From Chthoniobacterales bacterium (GTDB taxonomy: Bacteria > Verrucomicrobiota > Verrucomicrobiia > Chthoniobacterales > UBA10450): a DNA stretch of 64,000 bases. Position 1 is the stretch's first letter; each line of letters opens with the position of its first letter. The notes beneath the pieces were generated by a model that had not been told where the DNA came from, ran no database searches, and saw nothing but the letters and a program-made list of their open reading frames with translations. The translations under genes were made by a program, and so were the position numbers. The DNA lies in contig JAICMR010000001.1 of NCBI GenBank assembly GCA_025929155.1, positions 1-64,000 on the forward strand, written 5' to 3'. Of the stretch, positions 30,880 through 40,616 are shown one piece after another.

Positions 30880-31635
30880 TCACAATCTCCACTTCCGAAC
30901 CTGGAACGCCTGATAGGTAAACGTGAGCGTCACTACAGTCATACTGAGATAGAGCACAATGGGCCGGGTATCGATCACTCCGCGAGAGAGTGTCCCCATC
31001 TGCTCAATCGCAGAAAAATAGCCAAGGAGCTGGCGCGTCTCGGAAGTGACATCAAGCAAAATGAAAGAGACGAGCCCGAGAAAGAAGAGAAGAGTAATCA
31101 CGGCAAAGGAAATGACGGCCGCGACGATCTGGTTTTTCGTCAGGACAGACGCGAAGCAGCCGATCGAGAGATAGAACATGCCCAAAAGGAGAAGCATCAG
31201 ATAACCGCCTAGGTAAGCTCCGGTCGAGCCGGCGGCCGGCTGATGAGTAATCGTCTGGAAGATAACAAAATAGAGAATCGTAGGAATCCAAAGAATGATG
31301 TAGAAGACGAGAGCGCCGAAGTATTTTGAGAGAACGACCTGCCAATCGCGCACCGGCGCAGTCATGAGCGGCTCGATCGTGCCGAGCTTAAATTCCTCCG
31401 AGAAAAGCCGCATCGTGATGAGGGGAAAGATAAGGACGAAAGCAAACCAGAAGAAGACAGAGTTAAAAAACGCTTCCTCGACCGAGTAGGGAATCGGTCG
31501 CTGGTTCATGTAGGAAACCTGAAAGTAAAAGTCGGCTCCGCTGACGAGGAGGAAGAAGACCAGGACGATATAGGCGATCGGGGAGTAAAAGTAGCTCCGG
31601 ATTTCTCGTGAAAGGAGGGTAAAGAACTTACTCAT
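30880..31635 (-). CDS. ABC transporter permease (GldF/ABC-2 type)
   Basis: FTLLSREIRSYFYSPIAYIVLVFFLLVSG, ITMRLFSEEFKLGTIEPLMTAPVRDWQVVLSKYFGAL. Confidence 0.92.
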   Translation of the reverse strand: MSKFFTLLSREIRSYFYSPIAYIVLVFFLLVSGADFYFQVSYMNQRPIPYSVEEAFFNSVFFWFAFVLIFPLITMRLFSEEFKLGTIEPLMTAPVRDWQVVLSKYFGALVFYIILWIPTILYFVIFQTITHQPAAGSTGAYLGGYLMLLLLGMFYLSIGCFASVLTKNQIVAAVISFAVITLLFFLGLVSFILLDVTSETRQLLGYFSAIEQMGTLSRGVIDTRPIVLYLSMTVVTLTFTYQAFQVRKWRL

Positions 31636-31782
31636 CTTGGCAGCAACGTCTGGTGAATAAACTTGTCATCCCAAGCAGAGCTGCTCGAGACCGCTCTGTC
31701 TGATGACGCCAAAAGACAGATGGAGGATTCGCCGCCGCGCCAGCTCGGGACGAAATTTTGTTCGGGCTCGTCCAAGTCGCGG

Positions 31783-32718
31783 TTACTGATCATCGGGATG
31801 GGTGATTTCTACGAAGACGTCCTCAAGGGTGGCTTTTCGCTGCGAAAGCTCGCGCACGATCCACTTTCGGTCGCTGGCCAGACGGAAAACCTCCGGACGG
31901 ACCTCCGCGCCAGCTTCGGCGCGCAAGGAGAAAATCTCCCACTCTCCTTCACTCGTTAGGGTGACGTCCTTAACCCCATCTACCTTCTTAAGTTCTTCGA
32001 CGCCGTTGTCGGCCCCGGTTTTGGCTTCGAGAGTGACACCGGTGGCAGTCCGGATTTGGTGGAGCAAATTTTCCGGTGTGTCGCAGGCTTCGATGCGGCC
32101 TTTGTTGATAATGATGACGCGACTACAGGTCATCTCTACTTCCGGCAGGATGTGAGTAGAAAGGAGGATTGTGTGCTGGCGGCCGAGGTTCTTGATCAGG
32201 TCGCGGACCTGGCGGATTTGGTTGGGGTCGAGGCCGCTCGTCGGTTCATCCAGAATAAGTAGATCCGGTTCGTGCACGAGCGCATCGGCCAGTCCCACGC
32301 GCTGACGATACCCCTTCGAGAGCGCGCCGATGAGTTTGCGCTCCACGTCCTGCAGGCCACACAATTCTTTTACGTCGCCAACTCGTTCCTTGATCCGGCG
32401 ATGCGAGACGCCCTTCAAGGCGGCGCGGTAATCGAGATATTCGGTGACGCGCATGTCATTATAGAGCGGGACGTTTTCCGGCATGTAGCCGAGGTGGGAA
32501 CGCGCTTCGAGCGACTTCTCGAAAATGTCGAAACCCGCAATCGTCGCCCGCCCCGAAGTCGGGGGCATGAAGCTGGAAAGGATGCGCATGGTTGTGCTTT
32601 TGCCCGCGCCATTCGGGCCGAGGAAACCCATGATTTCTCCCCTGCCAACTTCGAAACTCAGGTTGTCGATCGCCGTCTGGCCGGCGTAGCGTTTGGTGAG
32701 ATTTTCAACCTTGATCAT
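31783..32718 (-). CDS. ABC transporter ATP-binding protein (GldA-like)
   Basis: GFLGPNGAGKSTTMRIL (Walker A), LSKGYRQRVGLADALVHEPDLLILDEPTSGLDPNQ. Confidence 0.95.
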   Translation of the reverse strand: MIKVENLTKRYAGQTAIDNLSFEVGRGEIMGFLGPNGAGKSTTMRILSSFMPPTSGRATIAGFDIFEKSLEARSHLGYMPENVPLYNDMRVTEYLDYRAALKGVSHRRIKERVGDVKELCGLQDVERKLIGALSKGYRQRVGLADALVHEPDLLILDEPTSGLDPNQIRQVRDLIKNLGRQHTILLSTHILPEVEMTCSRVIIINKGRIEACDTPENLLHQIRTATGVTLEAKTGADNGVEELKKVDGVKDVTLTSEGEWEIFSLRAEAGAEVRPEVFRLASDRKWIVRELSQRKATLEDVFVEITHPDDQ

Positions 32719-32786
32719 CGTGGCGGTGAGTTACTTAGTGACAGCACGAACGCGCGAAGCGTTGGCATTTTTTTCGGAAAAACATT

Positions 32787-34109
32787 TCACCGCGCCTGCA
32801 GATTCACCGTCTCCACACGACGTCCGCGCCCGTCGCGTCCGATGATGCCGACGGCGAGATCGATGCTCGATCCGCTGTCGGCTCGCGAGAGGATTTTCTC
32901 GGCCGCCTTCACCGAATTCACCGGATATTTGCCAATCCGGTAAATCACGAGGCCCCGCTCGATTCCGGCGTCGTCCGCCGGGCTGCCGGGCTCAACGGCG
33001 CTGACGAGCGCGCCCTGGCCCGCTGCGTAACCCAGCGCATCGGCCAGCTCAGGCGTCAGATCCTGTAGTTGCAAACCAAGGAGCCGTTCGGCGTTCGTGG
33101 CGCCGGTTTCGTCGTCGGTGGCACCCGGCTTCGGCGGTGGTTGTTTCTCGGCGATCTTCTTGAACGCCTCGACATTTTGCCTGACGACATCGGCCGGAAT
33201 GGCAAACCCGAGGCCTTGCGTCGGGACGCCCTGCGGCGTGAAAGCCATTTTCGCGGAACTAATGCCGACGAGCCGGCCATCAATGTCGATCAACGGCCCG
33301 CCGCTATTGCCGGGATTGATCGCTGCGTCGGTCTGAAGAAGATCGTGGTAATCAACGTTCTCGATCGTGATCTCGCGTTTCACACCGCTGAGAACGCCGC
33401 GGCTGATCGAGGTCCCGTAGCCGAGCGCGTTGCCCACCACGATGACGGTCTGGCCGAGTAAATTGGGCGAGATGTCGTGCAGGTTAATGAAGGGAAGCGG
33501 CTTGTCGCTGTCGATCTTGATCAAAGCGAGATCCTTTTGTTCATCACCAGTGATGTAGCGGGCTTTGTAACTCTTGTTGTCGTTCGTGATGACCTCGATC
33601 TTGAGGTCGGCCGCGCGGGAAACGACGTGTTCATTCGTGACGATGTAGCCGGAGGGATCGACAAGAAAACCACTCCCGAGGCTCTGCAAAGTCTGGCGAA
33701 TTTCCCGCGGCCGATTCCGATAGACGCCGAAAAATTGGGCCGCGAAATCATCCCATGGATCACGCACCTGCCGCCTAACGACGCGCTCGGTATTGATGTT
33801 AACGACGGCGGGAAGGACCTTCGCGACCGCGAGGACCGTGGGCTCAGAGGCGGGATCAGGCGTCGGGGTGACAGTCTGGGCGAACACCGGCGCAGCGGAG
33901 AGAAAAAGGCAAACAAACGCCAGGATCGCCGCGTGAATTTCGGGCAGCGCCTGCGCCTCCCGTGCTGTTTTCGGCGCCCTAGCCGAAATCTGTTCCCAAA
34001 CCAGGGTTGGCTGCACAGGAAGCGCGCGAGGACGCACGCTTCGGCACGCAAGGCGTCTGCGTCTGCGCTTCCGGGAACTGTCGCGACGGCAAACCGGGCT
34101 ACCGCTCAT
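32787..34109 (-). CDS. HtrA/DegP-like S1C serine protease with PDZ domain (start uncertain)
   Basis: SGFLVDPSGYIVTNEHVV, DLALIKIDSDKPLPFINLHDI, TDAAINPGNSGGPLIDIDGRLVGI, PDZ-like AVEPGSPADDAGIERGLVIYRIG. Raw ORF reaches 34460 but overlaps sucA; ATG at 34109 chosen. Confidence 0.88.
   Translation of the reverse strand: MSGSPVCRRDSSRKRRRRRLACRSVRPRALPVQPTLVWEQISARAPKTAREAQALPEIHAAILAFVCLFLSAAPVFAQTVTPTPDPASEPTVLAVAKVLPAVVNINTERVVRRQVRDPWDDFAAQFFGVYRNRPREIRQTLQSLGSGFLVDPSGYIVTNEHVVSRAADLKIEVITNDNKSYKARYITGDEQKDLALIKIDSDKPLPFINLHDISPNLLGQTVIVVGNALGYGTSISRGVLSGVKREITIENVDYHDLLQTDAAINPGNSGGPLIDIDGRLVGISSAKMAFTPQGVPTQGLGFAIPADVVRQNVEAFKKIAEKQPPPKPGATDDETGATNAERLLGLQLQDLTPELADALGYAAGQGALVSAVEPGSPADDAGIERGLVIYRIGKYPVNSVKAAEKILSRADSGSSIDLAVGIIGRDGRGRRVETVNLQAR
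33941..34010. repeat. GAGCGCrCGCGyCTCmCGTGCTGG-family repeat copy in the N-terminal region of the protease gene
   Basis: GGGCAGCGCCTGCGCCTCCCGTGCTGTTTTCGGCGCCCTAGCCGAAATCTG aligns with the reverse complement of 52684-52740. Confidence 0.65.
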
Positions 34110-34231
34110 GAGCGAGTCCTTCACTTCCTGCCTTTTCATGCTCGTTCGGGTCACTTTTGCTCGCGAACATCGGAGCCTCCCCGGGACTGTCAACTTGCCC
34201 GCAGCCCAAACGCTTGCAGAGTTAAATACAC

Positions 34232-36991
34232 ATGCGTCCATCGTTCGCGACCCGCGGAAATCTCGATTTGCTCGAGGAAAACTACCGTCGTTGGAAAGAG
34301 AACCCCTCTTCCGTCGATAGCACTTGGGATGCGTTTTTTGAGGGTTTCGAACTGGGTGAAACGCCCTATCGCAACGGCGCGGCCACAACCGCCGCAGCGC
34401 CGCGGAAGGAACCGGCGGAGAGCCCGCTCCAGACGCGAGTGGACGGATTGGTTTACGCATATCGCACGCTCGGGCATTCGATCGCGCGGGTGAATCCGCT
34501 CGCGGATACGCGGCCGAAAAACCCGCTGCTCAGTCTGCGTGAGCTTGGCTTCAGCGAAAAAGATCTCGACCTGCAGGTGTCCTCCAAATTTTTCCTGGGC
34601 AACAAGCGCATGACGCTGCGGCAGATGATCGCCTCGCTCGAGGAGATGTATGCCGACGTGATCGGCTCCGAATTTCAGCACATCCAGAACCCGCGCATCC
34701 GCAACTGGGTGCGCGACCGGATCGAAGCGCGGCCGACGAAACATCACGCTTCGACCGAAGTGGAGGTCGCGCTTCTGCGAGTGTTGCTGGAATCGGAAGC
34801 GTTCGAGGTTTTCCTCCATACCCGTTACGTCGGGCAGAAACACTTTTCGCTTCAGGGCGCGGAGTCGCTCATGGTGATTCTGGACACGATTTTGCATCGC
34901 TGCCCGGGCCACGGGATCGAGGAGATCTGCATGGGCATGGCGCACCGCGGGCGGCTCAACGTGCTCGCCAATTTCCTCCAGAAATCGCTCAAGCTCCTCT
35001 TCACCGAATTCAGCACGAACTACGTGCCAGACCTGGTCGCAGGTGATGGCGATGTGAAATATCACCTCGGCTACCACACGATGCGCAAGCTTGCGTCCGG
35101 CGCAGAAGTAGAGATTCGGCTCGCGGCCAACCCGAGCCACCTCGAAGCGGTCGATCCAGTCGTGGAAGGCATCGCGCGCGCGCGGCAGCGGATTCGTGGT
35201 GACACCGAGCACCGCCGGAAAGTTTTGCCGCTTCTCATCCATGGCGATGCCGCTTTTGCAGGCCAGGGGATTGTCGCGGAGACGCTTAACATGTCGCAAC
35301 TGCACGGCTACTCGACCGGCGGCACGGTGCACGTGGTCGTAAATAACCAGATCGGTTTCACCACGCTGCCGGAAGACGCGCGGTCCTCGATGTATGCGAC
35401 CGACATCGCGAAGATGATCGAGGTGCCGATCTTTCATGTGAACGGCGACGATCCACTGGCCGTTCGTTTCGTCACCGAGACGGCGCTGGACTTCCGTCAG
35501 GAATTCGGACGCGACGTAGTGATCGACATGTATTGCTACCGTCGCTACGGCCACAACGAAGGCGACGAACCCCTCTTCACCCAGCCCGATCTCTACGCCA
35601 AGATCGCGAAGCGGCCGTCGGTCGCGCGGCTTTACAAAAAGGAGCTGATCGAGGGCAAAGTGCTGAGCGAAGAAGCAGCGGCGGAGTTGGAAAAGGACCT
35701 GCAGAATCGGCTCGAGACCGCGCTCGAAGAAGTCAAGGCGGCGGAAGGCTCGCCTAACGATCGCAAGGACCGCTTCAAGGAATCAACCGCTGTTTTCCAG
35801 CCGCAATATTCGGGCACCTCCGGGCCGACCGCGATCACGCCGGAGATGTTGAAACAGATCGTTGATGGCCTCACAAAGGTGCCGGAAAACTTCAACCTGC
35901 TCCCGAAAGTGAAGCGGATCACGATCGACCGGCAGCGCGCGGTTTTCGCAGCCGGCGGCCCGTTCGACTGGGGTTTTGCCGAGGCGCTCGCGTTTGGTTC
36001 TCTCCTGCTCGAGGGAATCCCCGTCCGGCTCTCGGGCCAGGATAGTCGGCGCGGCACCTTCAGCCAGCGACATGCCTTTCTTTACGACGCGAAAAGCGGC
36101 AAGCCCTATTTGCCGCTGCTCCATCTCAGCCCGAATCAGGCGCGCATCTGCATCTACAACAGCCTGCTTTCCGAAGCCGCCGTTCTCGGGTTCGACTATG
36201 GCTACTCGCTCGATTACCCAAACATGCTTTGCCTTTGGGAAGCGCAGTTCGGCGATTTCGCGAACGGCGCGCAGACGATTATCGACCAGTTCGTCGTCTC
36301 GGCAGAATCGAAATGGCAGCGGCCGAGCGGAATCGTCCTCCTCCTGCCGCATGGTTACGAGGGCCAGGGTCCGGAGCATTCCAGCGCACGGCTCGAGCGG
36401 TTCCTGCAGGCCTGCGCGGAGGATAACATCCAGGTCTGCAACCTGACGACAGCGGCGCAATACTTCCACGTCCTGCGGCGGCAGATGAAACGGGATTTCA
36501 TTAAGCCGCTCATCATCATGACGCCGAAAAGTCTGCTCCGTTCGGAGGCGGCTTGTTCGCGCACGGAAGATTTCACCCAGGGAAGTTTCTCGGAAATCAT
36601 CGGCGACAACGAAGCGACCGCGCCGGAGAAAATCGAGCGGGTGATTCTGTGTTCCGGGAAGGTTTATTACGACCTCGTGAACCATCGGACGGAGCAAAAG
36701 ATCGCGAACGCCGTGATCGTTAGGCTGGAACAGCTCTATCCGTTGGCGGAGGAGAAGCTAATGGAGATTCTCGCACCGTTTCCGCGGGCGAAACAGATCG
36801 TCTGGTGCCAGGAAGAATCGCAGAACATGGGCGCTTGGACCTACATCGAACCGCGACTGCGGAAGTTGTTAGGCCGCGAGATCGCCTATGCGGGACGGAA
36901 CGCGAGCGCGAGCCCGGCGGTGGGCGCGCTCGCCCTGCACAAACGCGAGCAAGCCTGTGTGATAACCGAAGCTTTTAGCGTCTCCTCCTGA
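34232..36991 (+). CDS. sucA: 2-oxoglutarate dehydrogenase E1 component
   Basis: LDLLEENYRRWKENPSSVDSTWDAFFEGFE, GMAHRGRLNVLANF, YRRYGHNEGDEPLFTQP, GQDSRRGTFSQRHAFLYD, LLPHGYEGQGPEHSSARLERFLQ. Confidence 0.97.
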   Translation: MRPSFATRGNLDLLEENYRRWKENPSSVDSTWDAFFEGFELGETPYRNGAATTAAAPRKEPAESPLQTRVDGLVYAYRTLGHSIARVNPLADTRPKNPLLSLRELGFSEKDLDLQVSSKFFLGNKRMTLRQMIASLEEMYADVIGSEFQHIQNPRIRNWVRDRIEARPTKHHASTEVEVALLRVLLESEAFEVFLHTRYVGQKHFSLQGAESLMVILDTILHRCPGHGIEEICMGMAHRGRLNVLANFLQKSLKLLFTEFSTNYVPDLVAGDGDVKYHLGYHTMRKLASGAEVEIRLAANPSHLEAVDPVVEGIARARQRIRGDTEHRRKVLPLLIHGDAAFAGQGIVAETLNMSQLHGYSTGGTVHVVVNNQIGFTTLPEDARSSMYATDIAKMIEVPIFHVNGDDPLAVRFVTETALDFRQEFGRDVVIDMYCYRRYGHNEGDEPLFTQPDLYAKIAKRPSVARLYKKELIEGKVLSEEAAAELEKDLQNRLETALEEVKAAEGSPNDRKDRFKESTAVFQPQYSGTSGPTAITPEMLKQIVDGLTKVPENFNLLPKVKRITIDRQRAVFAAGGPFDWGFAEALAFGSLLLEGIPVRLSGQDSRRGTFSQRHAFLYDAKSGKPYLPLLHLSPNQARICIYNSLLSEAAVLGFDYGYSLDYPNMLCLWEAQFGDFANGAQTIIDQFVVSAESKWQRPSGIVLLLPHGYEGQGPEHSSARLERFLQACAEDNIQVCNLTTAAQYFHVLRRQMKRDFIKPLIIMTPKSLLRSEAACSRTEDFTQGSFSEIIGDNEATAPEKIERVILCSGKVYYDLVNHRTEQKIANAVIVRLEQLYPLAEEKLMEILAPFPRAKQIVWCQEESQNMGAWTYIEPRLRKLLGREIAYAGRNASASPAVGALALHKREQACVITEAFSVSS

Positions 36992-37030
36992 TCGGCGCGG
37001 AAGCTCCGCCAGATCTCGAGAGTTGGCGCG

Positions 37031-38290
37031 ATGTCCAAGGGGGCGGAGATTAACGCCGTGGACAAAACGGTTGTGACGGATTGGCTAAAAATCCGCGCGG
37101 ACTTTCCCATTCTCCAACAACAGGTGCACGGAAAGCCGCTGATCTATTTTGACAATGCGGCCACGACGCAAAAGCCGCGGGCTGTGCTCGAAGCGCTGCG
37201 ACATTATTACGAAAAAGATAACGCGAATGTGCATCGCGGCCTGCACGAGCTGAGCTCACGCGCCACCGAAGCTTATGAAGCGGCGCGCGGTCGCGTGGCC
37301 GAATATCTCGGCGCGGCGAATGCGGACGAAATTGTTTTTACCCGCGGCACGACCGAGAGCATCAATCTCGTGGCGCAGGCTTGGGGCGGCAAATTCCTCC
37401 GGCCAAACGACGTCATTTTGGTCACTGAAATGGAACATCATAGCAATCTGGTTCCATGGCAGCTCGTGGCGGACCGAACTGGCGCACGGCTGCGTTTTGT
37501 TCCGGTGCGCGACGACGGCACTCTGGCCTTGGACCAGCTTTCTTCCCTGCTCACAGAGGAGGTGAAACTATTCGCCTTTACTCATGTCTCGAACTCGTTA
37601 GGCACGATCAATCAGGTTGAGGAACTCTGTCGCCGGGCGCGCGCGGTGGGGGCGCTGAGCCTCGTCGATCTCGCCCAAAGCGCCGGACATTTCCCGGTAG
37701 ACGTGCGGGAGATGGGCTGCGATTTCGCCGCCTTTTCCGGCCACAAAATGTGCGGGCCGACCGGGATTGGCGTCCTTTACGGGCGGGCTGAGATACTCGA
37801 CGCGATGCCACCATGGCAGGGCGGCGGCGAAATGATTGTGAGCGTGACGCTCGAAAAAAGTATCTACAAAAAAGCGCCTCAACGTTTCGAAGCCGGTACA
37901 CCGAATATTGCCGGCGCGATCGGATTGGCGGCGGCGATGGATTACCTCGAGGCGATCGGCCGCGAAAAAATCTCTCGGCACGATGCCGGCCTAACCGCTC
38001 ACGCGATCGAGCAGCTTGCAGAAATTCCGGGAGTGCGACTCCTTGGACCGAAAGACCCGCGCGGCGCACTGGCCGGTTTCGTCATGGAATCAGTCCATCC
38101 GCATGACTTGACGACTTTCGCCGATCGTCAGGGCTTGGCTTTGCGCGGCGGGCACCATTGCAATCAGCCGTTGATGAAAAAATTCGGTCTGTCCGGGACC
38201 ACCCGCGCGAGTTTTTACTTCTACAACACACTCGAAGAAGTCGATCGGATGATCGAGATTCTCCATCAGGCCGCGCGCTTTTTTTCATGA
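37031..38290 (+). CDS. sufS: Cysteine desulfurase
   Basis: IYFDNAATTQKPRAVLEAL, VLVTEMEHHSNLVPWQ-like segment, FSGHKMCGPTGIGVLYGR, LALRGGHHCNQPLMKKFG. Confidence 0.96.
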   Translation: MSKGAEINAVDKTVVTDWLKIRADFPILQQQVHGKPLIYFDNAATTQKPRAVLEALRHYYEKDNANVHRGLHELSSRATEAYEAARGRVAEYLGAANADEIVFTRGTTESINLVAQAWGGKFLRPNDVILVTEMEHHSNLVPWQLVADRTGARLRFVPVRDDGTLALDQLSSLLTEEVKLFAFTHVSNSLGTINQVEELCRRARAVGALSLVDLAQSAGHFPVDVREMGCDFAAFSGHKMCGPTGIGVLYGRAEILDAMPPWQGGGEMIVSVTLEKSIYKKAPQRFEAGTPNIAGAIGLAAAMDYLEAIGREKISRHDAGLTAHAIEQLAEIPGVRLLGPKDPRGALAGFVMESVHPHDLTTFADRQGLALRGGHHCNQPLMKKFGLSGTTRASFYFYNTLEEVDRMIEILHQAARFFS

Positions 38291-38766
38291 ATTCGGACCT
38301 GGAAGAACTTTATCAGCAGGTCATTCTCGACCACTCCCGAAGACCGCGAAATTTTGGCGAGTTGGCCGACCCGGCGGTGCGGGTGCACGGCGACAATCCA
38401 TCCTGCGGCGACGAGATTCATCTGGCGGTAAAGTTCGGGCCCGGCGACGAAGTGGAAGAGCTGAAATTCACCGGGAGCGGTTGCGCGATCAGTCAGGCTT
38501 CGGCGTCGCTCATGACGATGAAGGTGAAAGGAAAATCTCCGTCGCAGATTCGGTCGATGCTGGACGCCTTTGAGAAACTGGTCACGACGGGGCGCGAGAG
38601 CCACCCGCAGTCGTTAGGCGACCTTGGTCTCCTCGCCGGCGTGCACAAATTCCCGCAGCGGGTGAAATGCGCGATGCTCGCCTGGCGCGCGATCGAACAG
38701 GCCCTGCAGGAAGACGCCGGCCAAGCAATCGTTTCGACCGAAGCCGAGCCCTCGCAATCAGAATGA
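38287..38766 (+). CDS. sufU: Fe-S cluster assembly scaffold SufU/IscU-like
   Basis: LYQQVILDHSRRPRNFGELADPAVRVHGDNPSCGDEIHLAVKF, GSGCAISQASASLMT. 4-bp overlap with sufS. Confidence 0.95.
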   Translation: MNSDLEELYQQVILDHSRRPRNFGELADPAVRVHGDNPSCGDEIHLAVKFGPGDEVEELKFTGSGCAISQASASLMTMKVKGKSPSQIRSMLDAFEKLVTTGRESHPQSLGDLGLLAGVHKFPQRVKCAMLAWRAIEQALQEDAGQAIVSTEAEPSQSE

Positions 38767-38897
38767 TGGTTTGGAAGCGCGGCTGAAACTGATCTTACCG
38801 GCAAATCAGGAGCGGTTTCTGATCCGACAGATTAAGCGGATGCCGCTCATGCTCCGCGGCTTGCGCGGCGCGCGGAGATGACGCTTGTTGTGGAGCG

Positions 38898-40040
38898 ATG
38901 AGCGCACCCCACGTTTTCACTCTCGGGATCGAAGAGGAATTTCAAATCATCGATCCTGAAACGCGCGAGTTGCGTTCCCACATCCAGCAAATCCTCGGCG
39001 AGGGAAAAGTCACGCTGAAGGAGCAGATCAAACCCGAGATGCATCAGTCGGTCGTCGAGCTCGGGACCGACGTCTGCGAAAATATCCACGACGCGCGGGA
39101 ACAGGTGATCCGCCTCCGCAGCGAGCTGGCCGCCATGGCTGGGAAAGGCGGTTTGAAAATCGCCTCGGCCGGAACACATCCCTTCTCACATTGGTTCGAT
39201 CAGCACATCACGGAAGGCGAACGCTACGCCACGATCGTGCGAGATTTGCAACAGGTTGCGCGCGCGAATTTGATCTTCGGTCTGCACGTGCACGTCGGAA
39301 TCCCGGATCGCTCGACCGCGATCCACGTGATGAATCAGACGCGCTATTTCCTCCCGCATCTTTATGCGCTCTCGACGAATTCGCCCTTCTGGGTCGGCCG
39401 CAACACCGGCTTGAAAGGCTATCGACTCAAAGTCTTCGAGCGTTTTCCGAGAACCGGCACCCCGGACGCGTTCGAAAGCCTCTCCGAGTATGAGGATTTC
39501 CTCAAGCTCCTGATCAAAACCGGCTGCGTCGACAACGCCAAAAAGATCTGGTGGGACATCCGGCTTCATCCATTTTTCGATACGCTCGAGATCCGGATTT
39601 GCGACGCGCAATCCCGCGTGGACGACACGCTCGCGCTCGCCGCCGTCATCCAGGCGGTCGTCGCAAAGCTCCACAAGTTGCACTGGCAGAACCTGAATTT
39701 CCGAATCTACCGCCGGCGCTTGATCGACGAAAATCGCTGGCGCGCCTCGCGCTACGGGCTCGATGGCAGGATGATCGACTTCGGCCGGGAAGCGGAGGTA
39801 GAGACGCGCTCGCTGATCGGCGAGTTGCTCGATTTCATTTCCACTGAAGTGGACGAACTCGGAAGCGATCAGGAGATCGCGCACATCGAGCGGATCGTGC
39901 GGGAGGGCACCGGAGCCGACCGGCAGATCGCGGCGTGGGAAAGCGCGCACAACATGCACGACGTGGTCGATCTGCTCGTGCACGAAACCTACGAAAAGTT
40001 GACCGTGCCCGAGCCGGTGGATGAAGCGCTCCGCGCCTAA
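38898..40040 (+). CDS. Carboxylate-amine ligase, YbdK/GCS2 family
   Basis: FTLGIEEEFQIIDPETRELRSHIQQIL, FGLHVHVGIPDRSTAIHVMNQTRYFLPHLYALSTNSPFWVGRNTGLKGYR. Confidence 0.93.
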   Translation: MSAPHVFTLGIEEEFQIIDPETRELRSHIQQILGEGKVTLKEQIKPEMHQSVVELGTDVCENIHDAREQVIRLRSELAAMAGKGGLKIASAGTHPFSHWFDQHITEGERYATIVRDLQQVARANLIFGLHVHVGIPDRSTAIHVMNQTRYFLPHLYALSTNSPFWVGRNTGLKGYRLKVFERFPRTGTPDAFESLSEYEDFLKLLIKTGCVDNAKKIWWDIRLHPFFDTLEIRICDAQSRVDDTLALAAVIQAVVAKLHKLHWQNLNFRIYRRRLIDENRWRASRYGLDGRMIDFGREAEVETRSLIGELLDFISTEVDELGSDQEIAHIERIVREGTGADRQIAAWESAHNMHDVVDLLVHETYEKLTVPEPVDEALRA

Positions 40041-40527
40041 CGAACTCGAGCTCGCGCCTGCCGATCCGCTCGCCCCGGAAAGTCTGCGCCTTGCGGCTGC
40101 GCTCTGGGCAGAGCTGAGCGCGATCTATCCGGAGCAAACCGCGCCGCCCTTTCCACCGCGCGATATCGTTGGCGACCGGGCGGTTCTTCTCCTGGCGTCG
40201 TTAGGCGGAGTAGCCATCGGCTGCGGTGCGGTCCGACCGCTGCCAGGCGACCCGCCCGCCAATGGGCCAGAGGCACTCGTGACGGCTGAAATCAAGCGCC
40301 TCTATGTCGCGCCGGAAGCGCGCGGGCGCGGAATCGCAGCCGCGATTCTGGACCAGCTTGAAAGCTGGGCGCGGACGCATGGTTACGAGCGCGTGCAACT
40401 GGAGACGGGCGGCCGGCAGCCGGCTGCGATTCATCTTTACGAGGAATCTGGTTACGCGCGCATTCCCTGTTACGCGCATCACGCGGCCGATCCACTCGCG
40501 GTCTGCTTCGCAAAGTCGCTCTGGTAA
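40021..40527 (+). CDS. GNAT family N-acetyltransferase
   Basis: EIKRLYVAPEARGRGIAAAILDQLESWARTHGYERVQLETGGRQPAAIHLYEESGYARI. Confidence 0.93.
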   Translation: MKRSAPNELELAPADPLAPESLRLAAALWAELSAIYPEQTAPPFPPRDIVGDRAVLLLASLGGVAIGCGAVRPLPGDPPANGPEALVTAEIKRLYVAPEARGRGIAAAILDQLESWARTHGYERVQLETGGRQPAAIHLYEESGYARIPCYAHHAADPLAVCFAKSLW

Positions 40528-40616
40528 TTCGCCGGACCACCCGGCGCGACCACATTTTTACCTACCTTTCCGTGCGATTGCTCGCGCGACTTTTCCTGTT
40601 TAATCTGTGCGCTCTC

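Noticed and set aside
31663-31959. 98-aa plus-strand ORF between the permease and ATPase genes
   Set aside because: Overlaps the C-terminal coding region of the ABC ATPase on the other strand; no recognisable features.
34190-35554. 454-aa minus-strand ORF opposite sucA
   Set aside because: Antisense shadow of a confidently identified sucA in high-GC DNA; Arg/His/Val-rich translation with no recognisable domain.
38772-38881. Possible small basic ORF LEARLKLILPANQERFLIRQIKRMPLMLRGLRGARR (TTG start) between sufU and the YbdK gene
   Set aside because: Too short and non-ATG; no independent support. Ribosome profiling could revisit it.
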